A stretch of DNA of 64,000 nt, taken from Cheiracanthium punctorium. Taxonomy: Eukaryota; Arthropoda; Arachnida; Araneae; Cheiracanthiidae. A program made the translations under genes and the position numbers. Of this stretch, positions 1-12,082 are shown piece by piece. The notes beneath the pieces are model-generated. The model searched no databases. It was not told the origin of the DNA and worked only from the letters and a program-made list of their open reading frames with translations. Numbering within the stretch: position 1 is the first letter of the stretch; each line of letters opens with the position of its first letter. The stretch spans positions 186,001 through 250,000 of the forward strand of contig JAWZYV010016557.1 in NCBI GenBank assembly GCA_038373885.1, read 5' to 3'.

Positions 1-284
1 ACAAAGGAAGCATTAGTCAATGGAACAAGAATGCGCATCAAGTTTATACATCGTAATGCTATTGATTGCGAAGTTTGAACTGGAACCACAGGCAGTAAAA
101 TTTTAATTCCACTTATAAAATATTCTGGTACTATTTTACCATATCTTTTCAAAAAACTCAATTTCCAAATATACCTGCATCAGTGGTACGACTCAGCAAG
201 TGGAATTGAATCATTCGACTTTTTCAGATTTTATAACTGCAAGCATAATGGGCCTTTAGCCGAGGACAGGTCCTGGTTGAATTT

Positions 285-472
285 TCGGAGGGGGCCACTA
301 GACTTTTTAGATTAGATTAAATTCTTCAAAATGCAAACTGAATGTGCGAACCCTCTTCCTAAAATGTATATTCCTCCCTACATTATCACACACACGTATA
401 CATATATATATATGAGTTGTAGTAGTCGTAACCCCCCCCCCATGAAAAATTTCTGGCTACGCCCCTGCGTTA
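285..472 (+). repeat. partial MITE of the CAGGGGCGTAGCCA family
   Basis: The 3' part of a dispersed family that also occurs at 26354-26540, 28599-28774, 38790-38923, 40375-40538 and 45510-45676. A CACACACGTATACATA block is followed by GTAGTCGTAACC, a C run and the terminus GGCTACGCCCCTG. The 5' terminus is degraded, so the left limit is approximate. Confidence 0.6.
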
Positions 473-899
473 GTTAAAATCATAACTTAAGTTTAGCTAA
501 AAGTTATCACTACATTCATTGACTGTTAGGCAGTACAAAATTCGCTGGGTCAGTTAGTATAACATAAATGTTTATTTTCATCAGCTACAGTAATTTTTAA
601 CTATTTAAAAAATGTTAGAACTATTTAATATCCAAGTTGTGCCAATTTTAATTTCCATGTATCCAATATAGCGATACTTTGTAAATCCTCCATGGTTCTG
701 TCTCGTGTAAAACATCAATATGTGTCAATATGTGTGATATAACAATCAAACATCTCGAGGAGCTATTTAGAATCGCTTTAATTGTGAACAGGACGTTACT
801 GTTGCAGAGTATACAAATTTCACACATTTTTTAATTTATGAGTCAAGGTTTAACTGTCATAAAAGATACACCAAATTCATTTTTAGTAAAAAAATTCCT

Positions 900-1110
900 A
901 TAAATCTGCAAAACTATGCTACATATTCAGAAAGAACTGCTTATAAAAGAAAATTTTCTCCTCTATCCGATGATGTAAATGCCGTTTTGCTGCAAACGTA
1001 ATTACCGCCGTTATTACGAATTAGGAGAGGAAAAATTAAAAAAATCGCATAAAACAAAAAAAATTCTAATTAGAATTTCGAAAATTTTAATAGTTATTCT
1101 GCTATTCGGG
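900..1110 (+). repeat. Helitron-like repeat fragment
   Basis: This stretch is clearly related to 47241-47440, and in reverse complement to about 19330-19490. Shared landmarks are the CTCTATCCGATGATG block and an ATTACCG-CGTTATTACG block. Short open frames here recur in those copies because the DNA is repeated, not because a gene is conserved. The rest of 1-1782 shows nothing I can name. Confidence 0.55.
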
Positions 1111-1782
1111 ACGAAGACGAATCCAACGAATCAGAAATCATTAAAATCGGTCCAGCCATTCTTGAATTGTAAGTGTTGGAACAAACTCGACTTTGTTTTA
1201 TGTATATAGATTTTAAAGATACATTTTAAACATTTTTCTTAAACACATGTTACGTGTGATCATAATAATTTAGACATTTTTTCAAAGGATAAAAAGTAAT
1301 GAAATAAATATTTAAAAAAACGTGAAATACTTTCTTTATGACAAACTTTAGTCAAGGAGATTTTTCAAATAAATAAAGCCCATTGAGGGCTATTGCTATA
1401 ATTTAAAACCTCGTCAAATATAACAATGCAACGTTGTCCGCAACGTGAAATCATACGCAACTACTAGAATATTACATGAACACGCATCTGTATTCGCAAA
1501 TCACATCCTTCAACAACTGCAACATTTATCTACAATTCAAAGCTTAACTAAGTGTTGCTGGAAATGATTCATAATCGCCTTAATAATGATTTGGCATGAC
1601 CAACGCTTTTGCAGTCCACACAGAGCTTCATTTCCAGCGGAAAAAGTGCCAGAGACCTAATATTCTGTAGAGCTCATATTCATACACAGTGTCGTATTGT
1701 AAAGCCACACGACCCCTGCAATACGGTAGTACATTCTATTGAATGTATGATAGATAGTTTGACAGTCATTCACAGTAGAAGC

Positions 1783-2808
1783 CAGGGTTGGACGGTATTT
1801 ACCGTCTGATGGTATTTACCGGTTTTTACCGTCTTTGGAAAAACATGTTTTTACCAGGGTTTTTAGAACCTTTGAGAAAAACTTAATAATTTGACTATTT
1901 TTTGTCACTTTTTGAAGATTTATCTCTTCATCAATGGCTGAGAGGTTCTGCTATCGAAACTGGATGGTGGGAGGTGCCAGGTTCATACCCTGATCGTGCC
2001 TGTTGATCTAGCTGTTCGGAGTTTTCCGTGGATTTTTTTTTCCGAAATTGCACATAAATACTGGCTAGGATCCCTTAGGAATAGGAAGGTATTCCCCAAG
2101 AAGATTAGGATCTTAGTGCAGTCAATCGGCCATAATCCACAAGCAACCAATGAAGATTTATCTGCTATTTTTTCATTTTCACAGGGAAACAAAGTTCAGG
2201 ACATTTAATATCACTATTTCCATTTCTATATAACAATATTCACCTAATTCAGTGTCTGATTTGGTAAGTAAAAGAATGCTATACGAAAATAGTTCATTTT
2301 AAGGAATATAATAAACACAGAAAACTTTGATCCATGTTTTCATCTTACAAGAAATTCAAATTTATAGATAATGTACATTTATCATTATTAAACTTATTAA
2401 AACTATTATTATGAGAAAGCACATTACAATATTTATTACAATTATGTAATGCAGTCTAGTTTAATAATTTTTACTTAAAGGAAAATTGTAAATATACTTT
2501 TACTACACTTAACTTATCTTAATCATTTTAATGAAAACTAAATGCTTACAAATATTATTTGTTACATAATGTAGTTTGCACAATCACATAATGTAGTTCG
2601 CATCATCATGATGTCCTGATGATGATATATCCACATCAATTACATGAGAATACAGTTTTAAAAATAGCATTAATATACAGTTTATGACTCGGGGAGTTTA
2701 TTGTATCGTTAGGATTTTACCCCTTTTCCCCAGGTTTTTACCGGTAAAAACCTAGTTTTTACCATGCCCTGGTAAAAACCAGTTTTTACCGGTAAAAAGC
2801 CAACCCTG
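1783..2808 (+). mobile_element. hAT-type non-autonomous DNA transposon, 1026 bp
   Basis: It begins CAGGGTTGG and ends CCAACCCTG. It is flanked by a perfect 8-bp duplication GTAGAAGC at 1775-1782 and 2809-2816. Both ends carry subterminal repeats of the form GGTTTTTACC/GGTAAAAACC. The 8-bp duplication and CAGGG termini are typical of the hAT superfamily. No transposase is encoded. Inside lies a degraded tRNA-derived SINE (about 1930-2155), which accounts for the only sizeable open frames. Same terminal nonamer as the element at 21296-21971, but different interior. Confidence 0.9.
1930..2155 (+). repeat. tRNA-derived SINE copy (inside the hAT element)
   Basis: An A-box-like TGGCTGAGAGG lies near 1934 and a B-box-like GGTTCATACCC near 1980. 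The body then matches the other SINE copies in the window: CCTGTTGATCTAGC, TTTTCCGTGG, GGCTAGGATCCCTTAGG, and GCAGTCAATCGGCC near the tail. Pol III-type internal promoter boxes followed by a shared tRNA-unrelated body are the SINE hallmark. This copy is diverged and probably old. Confidence 0.75.
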
Positions 2809-2989
2809 GTAGAAGCCAATATTATTATTGTTTGTAGGGGGTGTGGAGGGTCCTACTCCACAAAGGTACTAGATTTTTAGTGTTGCAATACTTTTGCGCT
2901 ATACCAATACGTTATTCATAACGGTAATTTGGGAGACATAGAGGAGCATGGCTCCTTCCTGCCCATATATATGGCAGCCCAGGGTAGAG

Positions 2990-3493
2990 GATCCAAAATC
3001 TGTTGGTCTGGCAAGGGATCAAGTGATTTCTAGTACTGTGCCGAAGAACATATAAATAAATTACGCTTTATAAAATAGAATTACGTTTTCCGTAACTTTG
3101 AGGTATTCTGGTGGGGGTTTGTCACGATGAAAAAGTGTCTGCCAAGGGCAAGTCTGGCTAGTGATTTCTAGTACTGTGCCGAAGAACATACAAAAAAATT
3201 AAGCTTTATAAAATGACGATAATAGAATTACATTTTCCATGACTTTGAGATTGTCTGTAGGGATGGACGCGAGACGACTTTTTTGAGAGACGAGACAGAG
3301 ATTTACGGCTTTTTTGCGAGACGAGACACACATTTTTAACATTACGATATAGGGATTTTTGCGAGACGCGAGACGCTTATTTTTCGTCTCGCGTCCATCC
3401 CTAATTGTCTGGCGGGGGTTAGCCACGATGGAAAAGTGTCTGGCAAGGGATCAAGTGATTTCCAGTACTTTGTCGAAGAACATATAAAAAAAT
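2990..3493 (-). repeat. 140-bp tandem satellite, array 1
   Basis: Landmark TAGTACTGTGCCGAAGAACATA occurs at about 3031 and 3169, and a variant at about 3463. Spacing is 138 bp, then 294 bp; the latter becomes 140 bp once the 146-bp MITE and its 8-bp duplication are subtracted. The same unit occurs in the opposite orientation at 63391-63890, also with a 140-bp period. No coding potential. Confidence 0.85.
3258..3403 (+). mobile_element. 146-bp hAT-type MITE inside the satellite
   Basis: Termini TAGGGATGGACGCGAGACG and CGTCTCGCGTCCATCCCTA form inverted repeats of about 19 bp. The flanking 8-bp duplication ATTGTCTG (3250-3257 and 3404-3411) is perfect. The interior repeats GAGACG motifs. Removing the element and one duplication restores the satellite period, so the insertion is unambiguous. 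Confidence 0.92.
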
Positions 3494-3975
3494 CTGGAGT
3501 GACTCCACTCGACTTTCCGAACACTTACGATTAAAATCATTACCAAGCATTTAAATAAATTTTAATCGATGAATAATTCAATCATATATACTAAACTGAA
3601 GCTCAATCGAATGCGCCGTTTAAACGCTAGCGCACTTTTAATAATTTTTCCCCCATATGCCATAATGTAAAAGAAATCTTGTCGTAGCCCTGTAGAAAAA
3701 CTATAAGTCCTATACACACCAAAATCAATACCGGTCTTGCGACGGTGGTTTATAACATATATACCCAATTTGAGCTCAATCGAATGGCCCGCTTAGGAGC
3801 TATCGTGTTCACTCACATACACACAAACACACACACACACACACATACATACATCTCGTAAAAATAGCATAAATGAATTCAGAAGACCTCAAAACTTGCA
3901 AATACACCAAAATCTCGAAGTCGAATTTTTTCATGATTACAATACTTTCCTTACATGGTACATGTTCGGAAAGTA
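3494..3975. repeat. unclassified insertion interrupting the satellite
   Basis: The satellite unit breaks off after a run of A at about 3493 and resumes at about 3976. The intervening 480 bp contain ACTTTCCGAACA near 3519 and its complement TGTTCGGAAAGT near 3963, so at least a 12-bp inverted repeat lies near the ends. They also contain a duplicated GAGCTCAATCGAATG-type segment and an (AC)n tract at about 3824-3850. Superfamily not recognised. Confidence 0.5.
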
Positions 3976-4150
3976 AAAATTAAATTTTATAAAATGACGA
4001 AAATAGAATTACGTTTTCCATGGCTTTGAGGATGTCTGGCGGGGGTTTGCTATCATGGAAAAGTGTCTGGCAAGGGATCAAGTGATTTCTAGTATTGTGA
4101 AGAAAAACAAATAAAAAAATTAAGCATTATGAAATGACGAAAATAGGCTG
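3976..4150 (-). repeat. 140-bp satellite, last unit of array 1
   Basis: One further unit with the same order of landmarks: AAATGACGAAAATAGAATTACG, GTCTGGCGGGGGTTTG, GGAAAAGTGTCTGGCAAGGG, TGATTTCTAGTA. Confidence 0.75.
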
Positions 4151-4335
4151 CAATTGTTTACGCTTTTGACACATGTTACCTGCCAAAGCCACGATCATCC
4201 AAACTTTATAGTGGCCAATTGTTCCAACCTCTGTTGAGGGGGGGGGGTATGCGCAGAGAAAGTTTCAGCTTTTATACTATGACGAAAAGGTCTGGCGGTC
4301 GCGGGCTCTTAAGACTATAACTTGTCACGCCGAAT
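4150..4335 (-). repeat. satellite-adjacent segment also found near the right edge
   Basis: Blocks GCCAAAGCCACGATCATCC, TATGCGCAGAGAAAGTTTCAG and GGTCTGGCGGTCGC occur here and in reverse complement at 63228-63385. In both places the segment abuts the 140-bp array. It is therefore a fixed flank of the satellite or part of a larger element containing it. Confidence 0.65.
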
Positions 4336-4559
4336 CCTCTTTCAAATGTGTTTGCCAGATAACGCGGAGTTGTGAGTGTATGTGAGGGGGGGGGGGACTA
4401 AAATGTTAAAATTCGCACAAGGTTAGCAATTTTTGATAATTGATCGCTAAGTTAGGTGCCAAAAATAAGTCTTCAAACCGAACCAAGCTTGGCGATAGCT
4501 TCCATATTTGGCTTGAAACTGGCAAACGCGACAGTTTCAAAGGAGAAGAATAGAACAGC

Positions 4560-5745
4560 ACAAATGAAAAATATAGAATATGCCTAAAGAAGATTGTAAA
4601 ATAGTTTTAGTAGGCGACTTTAATATAGATTTCAATTCTGAAAAAGTGTTTTATGGGACAGGGAAGATAAACACATTACACTTACAGATTATGATGCCCA
4701 GTCCAAACAGTATTTAAAATGGTGAAGTATAGTTTGAATCATAGATAAAAGAAAAAACTATCTGCAAACTCATAATAGCTCGTGATAACTGAATACATAG
4801 TGCGTATATGAACACATGTATATGCATACGTGCACACATCTGTACAACGCACTTGCGCGACAGGGACTTAAAAAATATTTCTTTTAGGTAAATATCCATC
4901 CATCCAAAAAAAATACAACAACAACAACAAAAAAACGCTTGCCGGAACCTATCTGCAAAACCTTTGACTGTATCCGCGCACGGCGTGCGCCTGCATTATC
5001 TGACTACGACTGGAATATGCTTATCCAAGATTTTAAAACAGTTTTCGTAGGAGATTCCAAAGATGTGTTTTATGGAACAAGAAAGGGTTGGTTTCTACTT
5101 TAAAGCTCCCACTCTTGCCAACCTGAAAATCGCCGCACTTTGTACGAGCTTTTCAGCCATGGGTCTCTAGAAGTTTTAACGCTCCCAAAAGAACTAGATG
5201 AAAACTAAAAAGAATAAATTAGCGATAAAAGCATCAGTTAAGCAATTTAAAGACACTTAATTATTAAAACTGCATTAATTGGCAATCCAAAATAAATAAT
5301 TAAGTAATGCTGTACTTACATGCTGTTCCAAAACGCCATTTTAAATCTAAATTACGGTTGCCACATAAATACAAAAAATTGTCATGGTAACTGCATATGT
5401 TTAATTACCGCTACCTTGACGAGAGTGGGGGCGTTAAAGTAGCAATCAACCTAAGAAAGACAAATACTGCATACTCATGGATTATGATGCACATTTCAAA
5501 CAGTATTTAAAATGGTGAAGTACAGTTGGAATATGCTTGGCGAAGATTGTAAAACAGTTTTAGAAGGCAATTTTAAGATAGATTTCGATTCTAAAGATGT
5601 GTTTTATAGAACAAGGGAGAAAAATAGGTCATAGATAATGATACACTTTCCAACTTAATGAAATAAGAAAGGAAAACTAGGGAAGATGCATGGATTATGA
5701 TACGCTTTTAATATATAGCACTTTAGTGCGTATTTAAAACTAGCA
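4560..5745 (+). repeat. decayed relics with a GDFN-like motif, repeated
   Basis: Near 4585-4640 a short frame reads E-D-C-K, then V-L-V-G-D-F-N-I-D-F. This resembles the GDFN motif of endonuclease/exonuclease/phosphatase domains, which occur in LINEs and in some Helitron-type elements. Degraded repeats of the same block lie near 5030 and 5475-5610, and at 59395-60200. Between them sits a spacer with ATTAGCGATAAA and CACTTAATTATTAAAA, shared with 17560-17760 and 59665-59880. The end (5640-5745) recurs at 18466-18565. Every copy has stops. The parent element is uncertain. Confidence 0.45.
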
Positions 5746-6099
5746 GTCCCGCATTGCGTTGCCCGTGAACCCCTTAAATTATGCGATTTACAAAATCTGA
5801 CATGTAAACTGCCACTCCAGATTAGTACTCTAGGCCGCAATTGTATAACAGAATGTGCAGATAATGGTTCCAGAGTTTCAGGTACGTACTTACAAACGCA
5901 CCACTAAAGACAACTCACTGCCGTGGCCGTCACATATTTCCCCCAGAAATATCGTGTGATTTGCATTAAAATTGCTGGAGTTCTTATATATTTCATCCAA
6001 TTAAACAAATTATCTTGTAAAATCCACAATTTTCGATTTAAATTTCTTAAAATTAGGAAATGTTAGGTCATTGAACGTATTAAATACCATAAAAAATTT

Positions 6100-6372
6100 C
6101 ATGAAAAGGTTCCATTAGGAAAAACGCGCCAAATGACAGAAAAATCGTCAAACTTGGCGAGTTTTGGCGAAATATCGCCAAAATTGGCGCCAAAAATAAG
6201 TCCCCAAAAATTAGGTTTTCGAAGACCTACGACCCATAGAACCCGAGATTTCCAGAACAATCCATATTGATGCAACAAAAAGCAAAATTTAACTATTTAA
6301 CGCGTAGAATACGAATTTTAAACTGTTTTAAACCCCAGAACAGCGGGTTGCTCCCAAAATTCGTAACACAGG
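6100..6372 (-). repeat. Gypsy LTR fragment (same family as the 42017 solo LTR)
   Basis: In reverse complement this matches the first ~270 bp of the solo LTR. It shows GTTACGAATT, GCAACCCGCTGTTCTGG, ATTCGTATTCTACGC, TTTTGCTTTTTGTTGCATC, then the GGCGATATTTCGCCAAAA segment. It has lost the promoter half of the LTR and any internal region. Confidence 0.75.
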
Positions 6373-6384
6373 GTAAGAAAATCT

Positions 6385-7250
6385 CCGTTTTAGAACAGTT
6401 TTTAATTAATAATTAAAAAGTAAATTAAAATTTTAAAATTCTGATTCTCTGCACATTATCGGCATTCATGGGCTTATATATTCAAATTTTCAGAGTTCTG
6501 TGTGCAGTAGATTTGTCTGGAGACCGCACACAGACAGATTTACAAACATTCATTTTTATTATTATAGAGAGAGATAGATTTGGCGTAAACCTGATGAAAT
6601 GTTCGTGCCATGTCATGCTTCTCAAATGCAAACGATTTGTTTTATAGTAGCATTCGGGCGAAACTCGCCAAGCATGGCAACGTAAAAAACGGTTTTTTAC
6701 TTTTGCGGTTACCACTCACTTCAAGCATAAATCTTTTCATGAGGCCAAAGTTCGCCAAACATGACGATCTAAAATCGGTTTTTAATTAATAATTTAAAAA
6801 CTAATTAAAATTTCAAAATTCTGAGCCTCAGGTGTACATTACCGAAGGAATGGGCTCATATGTTCGAATTTTCAGAGTTCTGCGTCCAGTAGTTTTTTCT
6901 GGACATCGCACGCATGCAGATTTTCAGACATTCATTTTTATTGATATAGATTGGCGCAAAACTGACTAAATTTCCGTGCCATTTCATGTTTTCCAATGCA
7001 TGCGATTTTGTTTCACAGTATCATGCTGGCGAAACTCGCCGAGCATGGCATCCTGAAAACGGTTTTTAATTAATAATTAAAAAAGTAATTAAAATTTTAA
7101 AATTCTGATTCTCAGGTGCACATTATCGGACTCATGGGATTATATATTCAAATTTTCAGAGTTCTGCGTGCAGTAGGTTTGTCTGGAGACCGCACACATA
7201 CAGACAGACAGATTTACAAACATTCATTTTTATTATTATAGATATGAAAA
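6385..7250 (+). repeat. tandem ~0.3-kb repeats
   Basis: Three imperfect units start near 6395, 6773 and 7059, each opening with GTTTTTAATTAATAATT. They share a conserved block with TTTTCAGAGTTCTGCGT and CAGACATTCATTTTTATT. Related sequence in reverse orientation follows the Helitron-like 5' end at 8560-8920. The stretch 7251-8409 holds T-rich low-complexity DNA and nothing I can identify. Confidence 0.6.
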
Positions 7251-9023
7251 GGTTTCAGATTTTAAGTTTTTTTTTAAAATTTAGATAAGACTTAATTTAA
7301 ACGACATGTAGGGCGAAATGTAGTAATGGTTCACATTTCCAAAATCCTTGACTTATGAAAGCAAGTAAAGAAGCAAAAATTACATAATTTTACAAATGTA
7401 TAGTTAATCTCTTCCCGTGGTTTCTTTAAAAAAAAACTGCCAGTTTTAAAGTGAATTGGTTTATAGAGAAAGAGAGGGTATTCTCCTTTGTTCTAGTTCA
7501 TCCATTATGAAGCTCACCCCCCCACAATCGGTTACTTATTCCGTTAGCTCGTTAGACATGTTTATCAGTATTCTTCAGAAGCATAAAGATAAAAGATTCT
7601 GGAATTTCTGTTTTTTTTTTTTTTTTTTCCCCAGAGCAATACTCTGTTGCTGTACGTTAAAAATTACAAAATGTATGCTATGCTTCTCTCTGCGTAAGCA
7701 AGGTGGAAGATTTTTCTTTTTCTTTTTCACACAAAATCAGTGCTGACCAACATACAGCCCGGCCCACCTAGTACTGTTTAATTTTTTCTTTTCTTACTTT
7801 CTTTCTTTTCAAATTGAGAATTATTTTAAAGGGATTCCCAGACCTTATATTAACTCTGAAATTTGTTGTAAAGAAGAAGTTAGGCAGTAAATTTGTGTGG
7901 AAAATCTTAACATATTATTTTACCACTCATTTCAAATATGTTTCTCTTATTTTTATTTTTTATTTACGGAACTGGCAGCTAAGGACTTATTTACACTCCT
8001 CATCCATAGTCAGATAATATAGACGCATGCCATACGCGGATACTTTCAAAGATTTTGCGGTAACTCATTTTTTGGAGATTTTTTCTTTTTATTTGGTTTT
8101 GGTAAAAATGGATAGTTACCTAAAAGGAATATATTTTAAGTCACTATAGTGCACGCGCGTTGTACATACGTGTACATCGTATTGTAATATTATCACGGGC
8201 TATTATGAGTTTGCGGATAGTTTTGGATTGTGTGCGCGGATAGTTTATTAATGACTGTCATTTCATCTCTCACCCCTTTTATTGAAAATTGTCCGAAAAA
8301 TGTGGCCCAAAAAAGCGACATAATTTTACATACTATTAGTTCACAACAGCTTTAATCTGTTGTTACAATATTTCGTAAGCTTTATGCTGTAGAATATGCA
8401 TCACGTGTATCCTAACTAATATTATAAATGCGAAAATGAGTTTGTTTGTTTGTTTATGACGCTTTCACTCCTAAACCGCTGAATCGATTAGGATGCATTT
8501 TGGTTTAGATATAGAGGGGACCCTGGAGATGGTTATAGGCTATTTAGAATTTTAGATTTTTAATTACTTTTTTTAATTATTAATTAAAAACCGTTTTTAC
8601 GTTGCCATGCTTGGCGAGTTTCCCCTGTGTCAAATGATTCATGTTTTGAGCTAACAAGAATGCTATTACTTCAATAAATAAGCGCGTGCATCTGAAAAAC
8701 ATTAAATACCACGGAAATTAAGAAAGTTTATGCCAAATCTATCTATCTAATAAAAATGAATGTTCTCCAGACAAATCTACAGAAAGCAGAGCTTTGAAAT
8801 TTTGAGCATGACTGAGCCCATAACTTCGGTAAAGTGCACCTGAGGCTCAGAATTTTGAAATTTTAACTACTTTTCTAATTATTAATTAAAAGCCGTTTTA
8901 TCGCCCGCACTAAATGATTTATGATTTTGCTGCAGAAATTCTATTTGCAAAATCACATACATTTGAAAAACATGGAACTTATGTTGATTTTACTCCAAAT
9001 TAAAAAGCATACGTAAAGAAAAG

Positions 9024-9184
9024 GGTACTTACGTATTATCCCGGCGGTCCGCCAAGACAAGCGATTTTTTGCCGAAATAAATGCCGGGCACATGAAATTA
9101 TTAATGGTTTTGAATACGATTGGCAACTCATTTGACTAAAAAACAGTTTGGCGGGAATGACAGCCGGGATAATACGTGAGTACC
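9024..9184 (+). mobile_element. MITE, GGTACTTACG family
   Basis: Starts GGTACTTACGTATTATCCC and ends with the complement of that block. Flanks AAGAAAAG (9016-9023) and AAGAAAAA (9185-9192) match at 7 of 8 positions. A sister copy at 43862-44033 has a perfect 8-bp duplication. No coding capacity. Confidence 0.85.
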
Positions 9185-10672
9185 AAGAAAAATCTAGATG
9201 TGTTTCTTAAAGTTCATAAATTTCCAAATCCTACCAATAATATAAATGTGTACGTTTATGTGTTTGGATGTTTTTGACTGAATCACAAAAATGGTTGAAC
9301 GGATTTGAAAAAATTTGTATGAAAATAGCTTATGCCCTGGATTAACATACAGGCAGCCTTTCAAGCATATAGCATAAATAATTATTTTACAAAGACACTC
9401 AAAATAATTCAAATGCATTGCGCTCTATGGAAATTTTGTAGCTACTAAACCGATTCTAAAACTTTTTTCACCGATTGAAAGTTACATTATTCCTGAATAT
9501 CATTGTTTGTGTGTTTTTGGATTTAGACCGATTGACTGCAGTAGGGTTCTAGGCCTATATGGGAAATTCCCCTGTGGGGGACTTTCTAAGGGATCCTAGC
9601 CCGTATTTACGTGAGGTTTTTTAGAAAACCACGGGAAACTGGGAGCGGCTAGGTCGACAGGCGCGACCGGGGTGCGTATTTCACAAGTGCACCGCTATAT
9701 AAAGATGGGAGGAAAAAGAGCCTTCCTATTGGCTATTTCGCGATTGCTTACGTCATACATCGCGAGGTTCGGGTGTTCTGCTAGTATGAGACAACGAATT
9801 CCGATTCCTTCATTTATGACAGGTGGAAATATATATATATATAAAAAATACTATAGATTAAACAGATCATGAATTTGAAGATGAAAGAAAATCTGAATTT
9901 TAAGAAAGGGGCAATACTTGCTTAGCTATTTTTTTTTTTTTTTAGTACTGCTGTTTGCTAAATATTTCGAGTTGCTGGCGCCATCTACTGGATATGGAAA
10001 TCAACATTTTTTATTGTGCGAATTTAACCATATAACAGAAATGTAGAAATAAAAGTTATTTTAAATATTACAGAGATTAAATTTCATTTTATGTAACTTT
10101 TCTTAAGTATGAATTTACAAAAATAAAGAATTTTGCATTCGAACATTAAATTTCTAATGCATATTAATTGTACACCAGAGAATGTAACTCATATGTTAAA
10201 TTTTTCTCAGAGGAAAAATATAACCTTAGAAATTAAGTTTTAAAATTGGCAATATTCACGACAAAATTTTTATTTTGTAAATTCTTGTTGTGTGCACCAA
10301 ACGAAAATTTAAAGTGTAAAATCTATGTTTAATACTAATTAAATTTATATTTTGTAACTGTAGGTTCCAATTAATATACTAAAACTATAGAGAATTATTG
10401 AATTCATGTGCATATTTTTTCAGTGATTATTAAAAGTAATTTAAAATTGACAAGAGTAACCTGTTTAAAAAAACTCAAAAGCGATTGTATATTTGTAACA
10501 CTTTATCCCCTCCCCATTCCAGTCTAAATGAACAATCAGCCCTGTACAGTTTAAGAGGCAGTATAATGATTTTTTTCCAAGGAAATTTGTAAAAATTGTA
10601 GAAAAATAGGGAAAACTATTACAGCACTTTCTTTAAAAAATATGAGACATATAGCAAAAAATTACTTATATA

Positions 10673-12082
10673 CACTGCTGGCCATCGTAAATGCAACACC
10701 CTGAAGGAAGCATGCAAATAATATGAAATTTACAACATGCATTAGCTGAGGTGAGATATGCAAATGATTAGAATTTCAGCGCAGACGCACATCAAGCGCG
10801 CCTGTGGCGCCACCTCAAAGCGCTATTTAAGGCTTGGAGATTTCGACGGTTTCAAGTACAGCAATTGTGTTTTTCTTGCTAGTTTTTTCAAAAAAACGAT
10901 AAATTATGCCTCGTAGGAAACAACGATCATCTTTTGATCAAGTATCCGAGTTTGACAGAGGAAGGATAGTGGCATACCGAGATTGTGGGTTATCTTTCAG
11001 GGAAATCGGTCGTCGTATTGGACGAAACCAAACAACTGTGATGCGGATATGTGATCGTTGGGTGCAGGAGGGTACGACGGACAGACGTGATCGACCGCAT
11101 CGACCTCAGTGCACCACGTCACGTGATGACAGGCAGATTGTACGCATGGCAGTGACGGACCGCTCAGTCACATCACGAACCATATCACAGCAGATTCAGT
11201 CTGTAACGCATCATCCAGTGTCTGCGCGTACCATTCGACGTCGTTTACAGCAGAATGGTCTGTCCGCAAGACGTCCGTTGCTTTGTCTACCTCTGACGCG
11301 GAACCACAGACGTCTCCGCCGCCAATGGTGCGATGAAAGAAGGATGTGGACGACAGAATGGAATGAAATTCTCTTTACTGACGAGTCACGCTTCTGTATG
11401 CAACACCACGACGGTCGGATTCGAGTCTGGAGACACCGTGGAGAGAGGATGCTGAACAGCTGCATTATGCACCGTCACACTGGTCCTGCACCGGGTATTA
11501 TGGTATGGGGCGGTATCGGATATCTCTCTCGCACTCCTCTAGTACGCATTGCCGGTACTTTAACCAGCCAGCGCTACATCTCCGAGGTGTTGGAGCCAGT
11601 TGTCCTTTCTTACCTTCAGGGCTTGCCAACAGCCATATTTCAGCAGGATAATGCACGGCCACACGTGGCACGCATTGTCCAAGAGTTCTTCGTCAATCAC
11701 CAGATTGAATTGCTTCCCTGGCCGGCGCGCTCTCCGGATCTTTCGCCGATAGAAAACATGTGGTCCATGGTTGCTCAACGACTGACCCAGAGTTCATCCC
11801 CAGCTGTCACACCAGATCAACTTTGGCAACGTGTGGAAGCTGCTTGGTCTGCTGTACCCCAAGAACACATTCAAAGTCTCTTTGAATCAATGCCGAGGCG
11901 TGTGGCAGCTGTGATCTCCAACAACGGCGGCTACTCTGGGTACTGATTTTGGCAGGAACCACGCTTCATAGAATGCTGTAAATTTAATCATTTGTTACTT
12001 GGTCAACATGTTATCTACACAATAAATTTTGTTGTGATATCTCTTGTTTTTCTTGGTGTTGCAATTTGGGTGGCCAGCAGTG
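10673..12082 (+). mobile_element. Tc1/mariner-like transposon, apparently intact
   Basis: Bounded by TA at 10671-10672 and 12083-12084. Termini begin CACTGCTGGCCA and form imperfect inverted repeats of about 28 bp ending in GCAACACC. One uninterrupted transposase frame lies inside, with an AATAAA downstream near 12021. TA duplication, short inverted repeats, about 1.4 kb length and a DD34E transposase define the family. The element sits inside the long-TIR element and is the youngest layer of the nest. Confidence 0.95.
10906..11946 (+). CDS. Tc1-like DD34E transposase, 346 aa
   Basis: This enzyme binds the terminal inverted repeats and performs cut-and-paste transposition into TA sites in the nucleus. 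Residues ~10-110 hold two helix-turn-helix segments of the paired type; the motif LSFREIGRRIGRNQTTV near 30-47 is the first recognition helix. Catalytic residues visible are D in FTDESRF (~167), D in QQDNARPH (~250) and E in SPIENMW (~285), with exactly 34 residues between the last two, so DD34E. SPDLSPIEN is the usual Tc1 signature. Length of ~340 aa is normal for the family. The ATG follows a short leader within the transposon and there are no stops or frameshifts, so this is plausibly a functional protein. Activity itself is not shown. Confidence 0.95.
   Translation: MPRRKQRSSFDQVSEFDRGRIVAYRDCGLSFREIGRRIGRNQTTVMRICDRWVQEGTTDRRDRPHRPQCTTSRDDRQIVRMAVTDRSVTSRTISQQIQSVTHHPVSARTIRRRLQQNGLSARRPLLCLPLTRNHRRLRRQWCDERRMWTTEWNEILFTDESRFCMQHHDGRIRVWRHRGERMLNSCIMHRHTGPAPGIMVWGGIGYLSRTPLVRIAGTLTSQRYISEVLEPVVLSYLQGLPTAIFQQDNARPHVARIVQEFFVNHQIELLPWPARSPDLSPIENMWSMVAQRLTQSSSPAVTPDQLWQRVEAAWSAVPQEHIQSLFESMPRRVAAVISNNGGYSGY

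Noticed and set aside
979..1209. Short frame, with similar frames at 19247-19471 and 47253-47534, looking like a conserved small protein
   Set aside because: The DNA itself is a dispersed Helitron-like repeat present in both orientations. The frames differ in phase and length and have no start context or domain.
1996..2208. 70-codon frame inside the hAT element as a possible transposase remnant
   Set aside because: It is translated from the SINE copy at 1930-2155, and the opposite strand is equally open.
6385..7250. CRISPR-like or functional array
   Set aside because: Units are ~0.3 kb, diverged and without short spacers; this is a tandem transposon-derived repeat in a eukaryotic genome.
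11211..11778. Minus-strand frames of 72-84 codons
   Set aside because: Shadows of the Tc1-like transposase on the plus strand.
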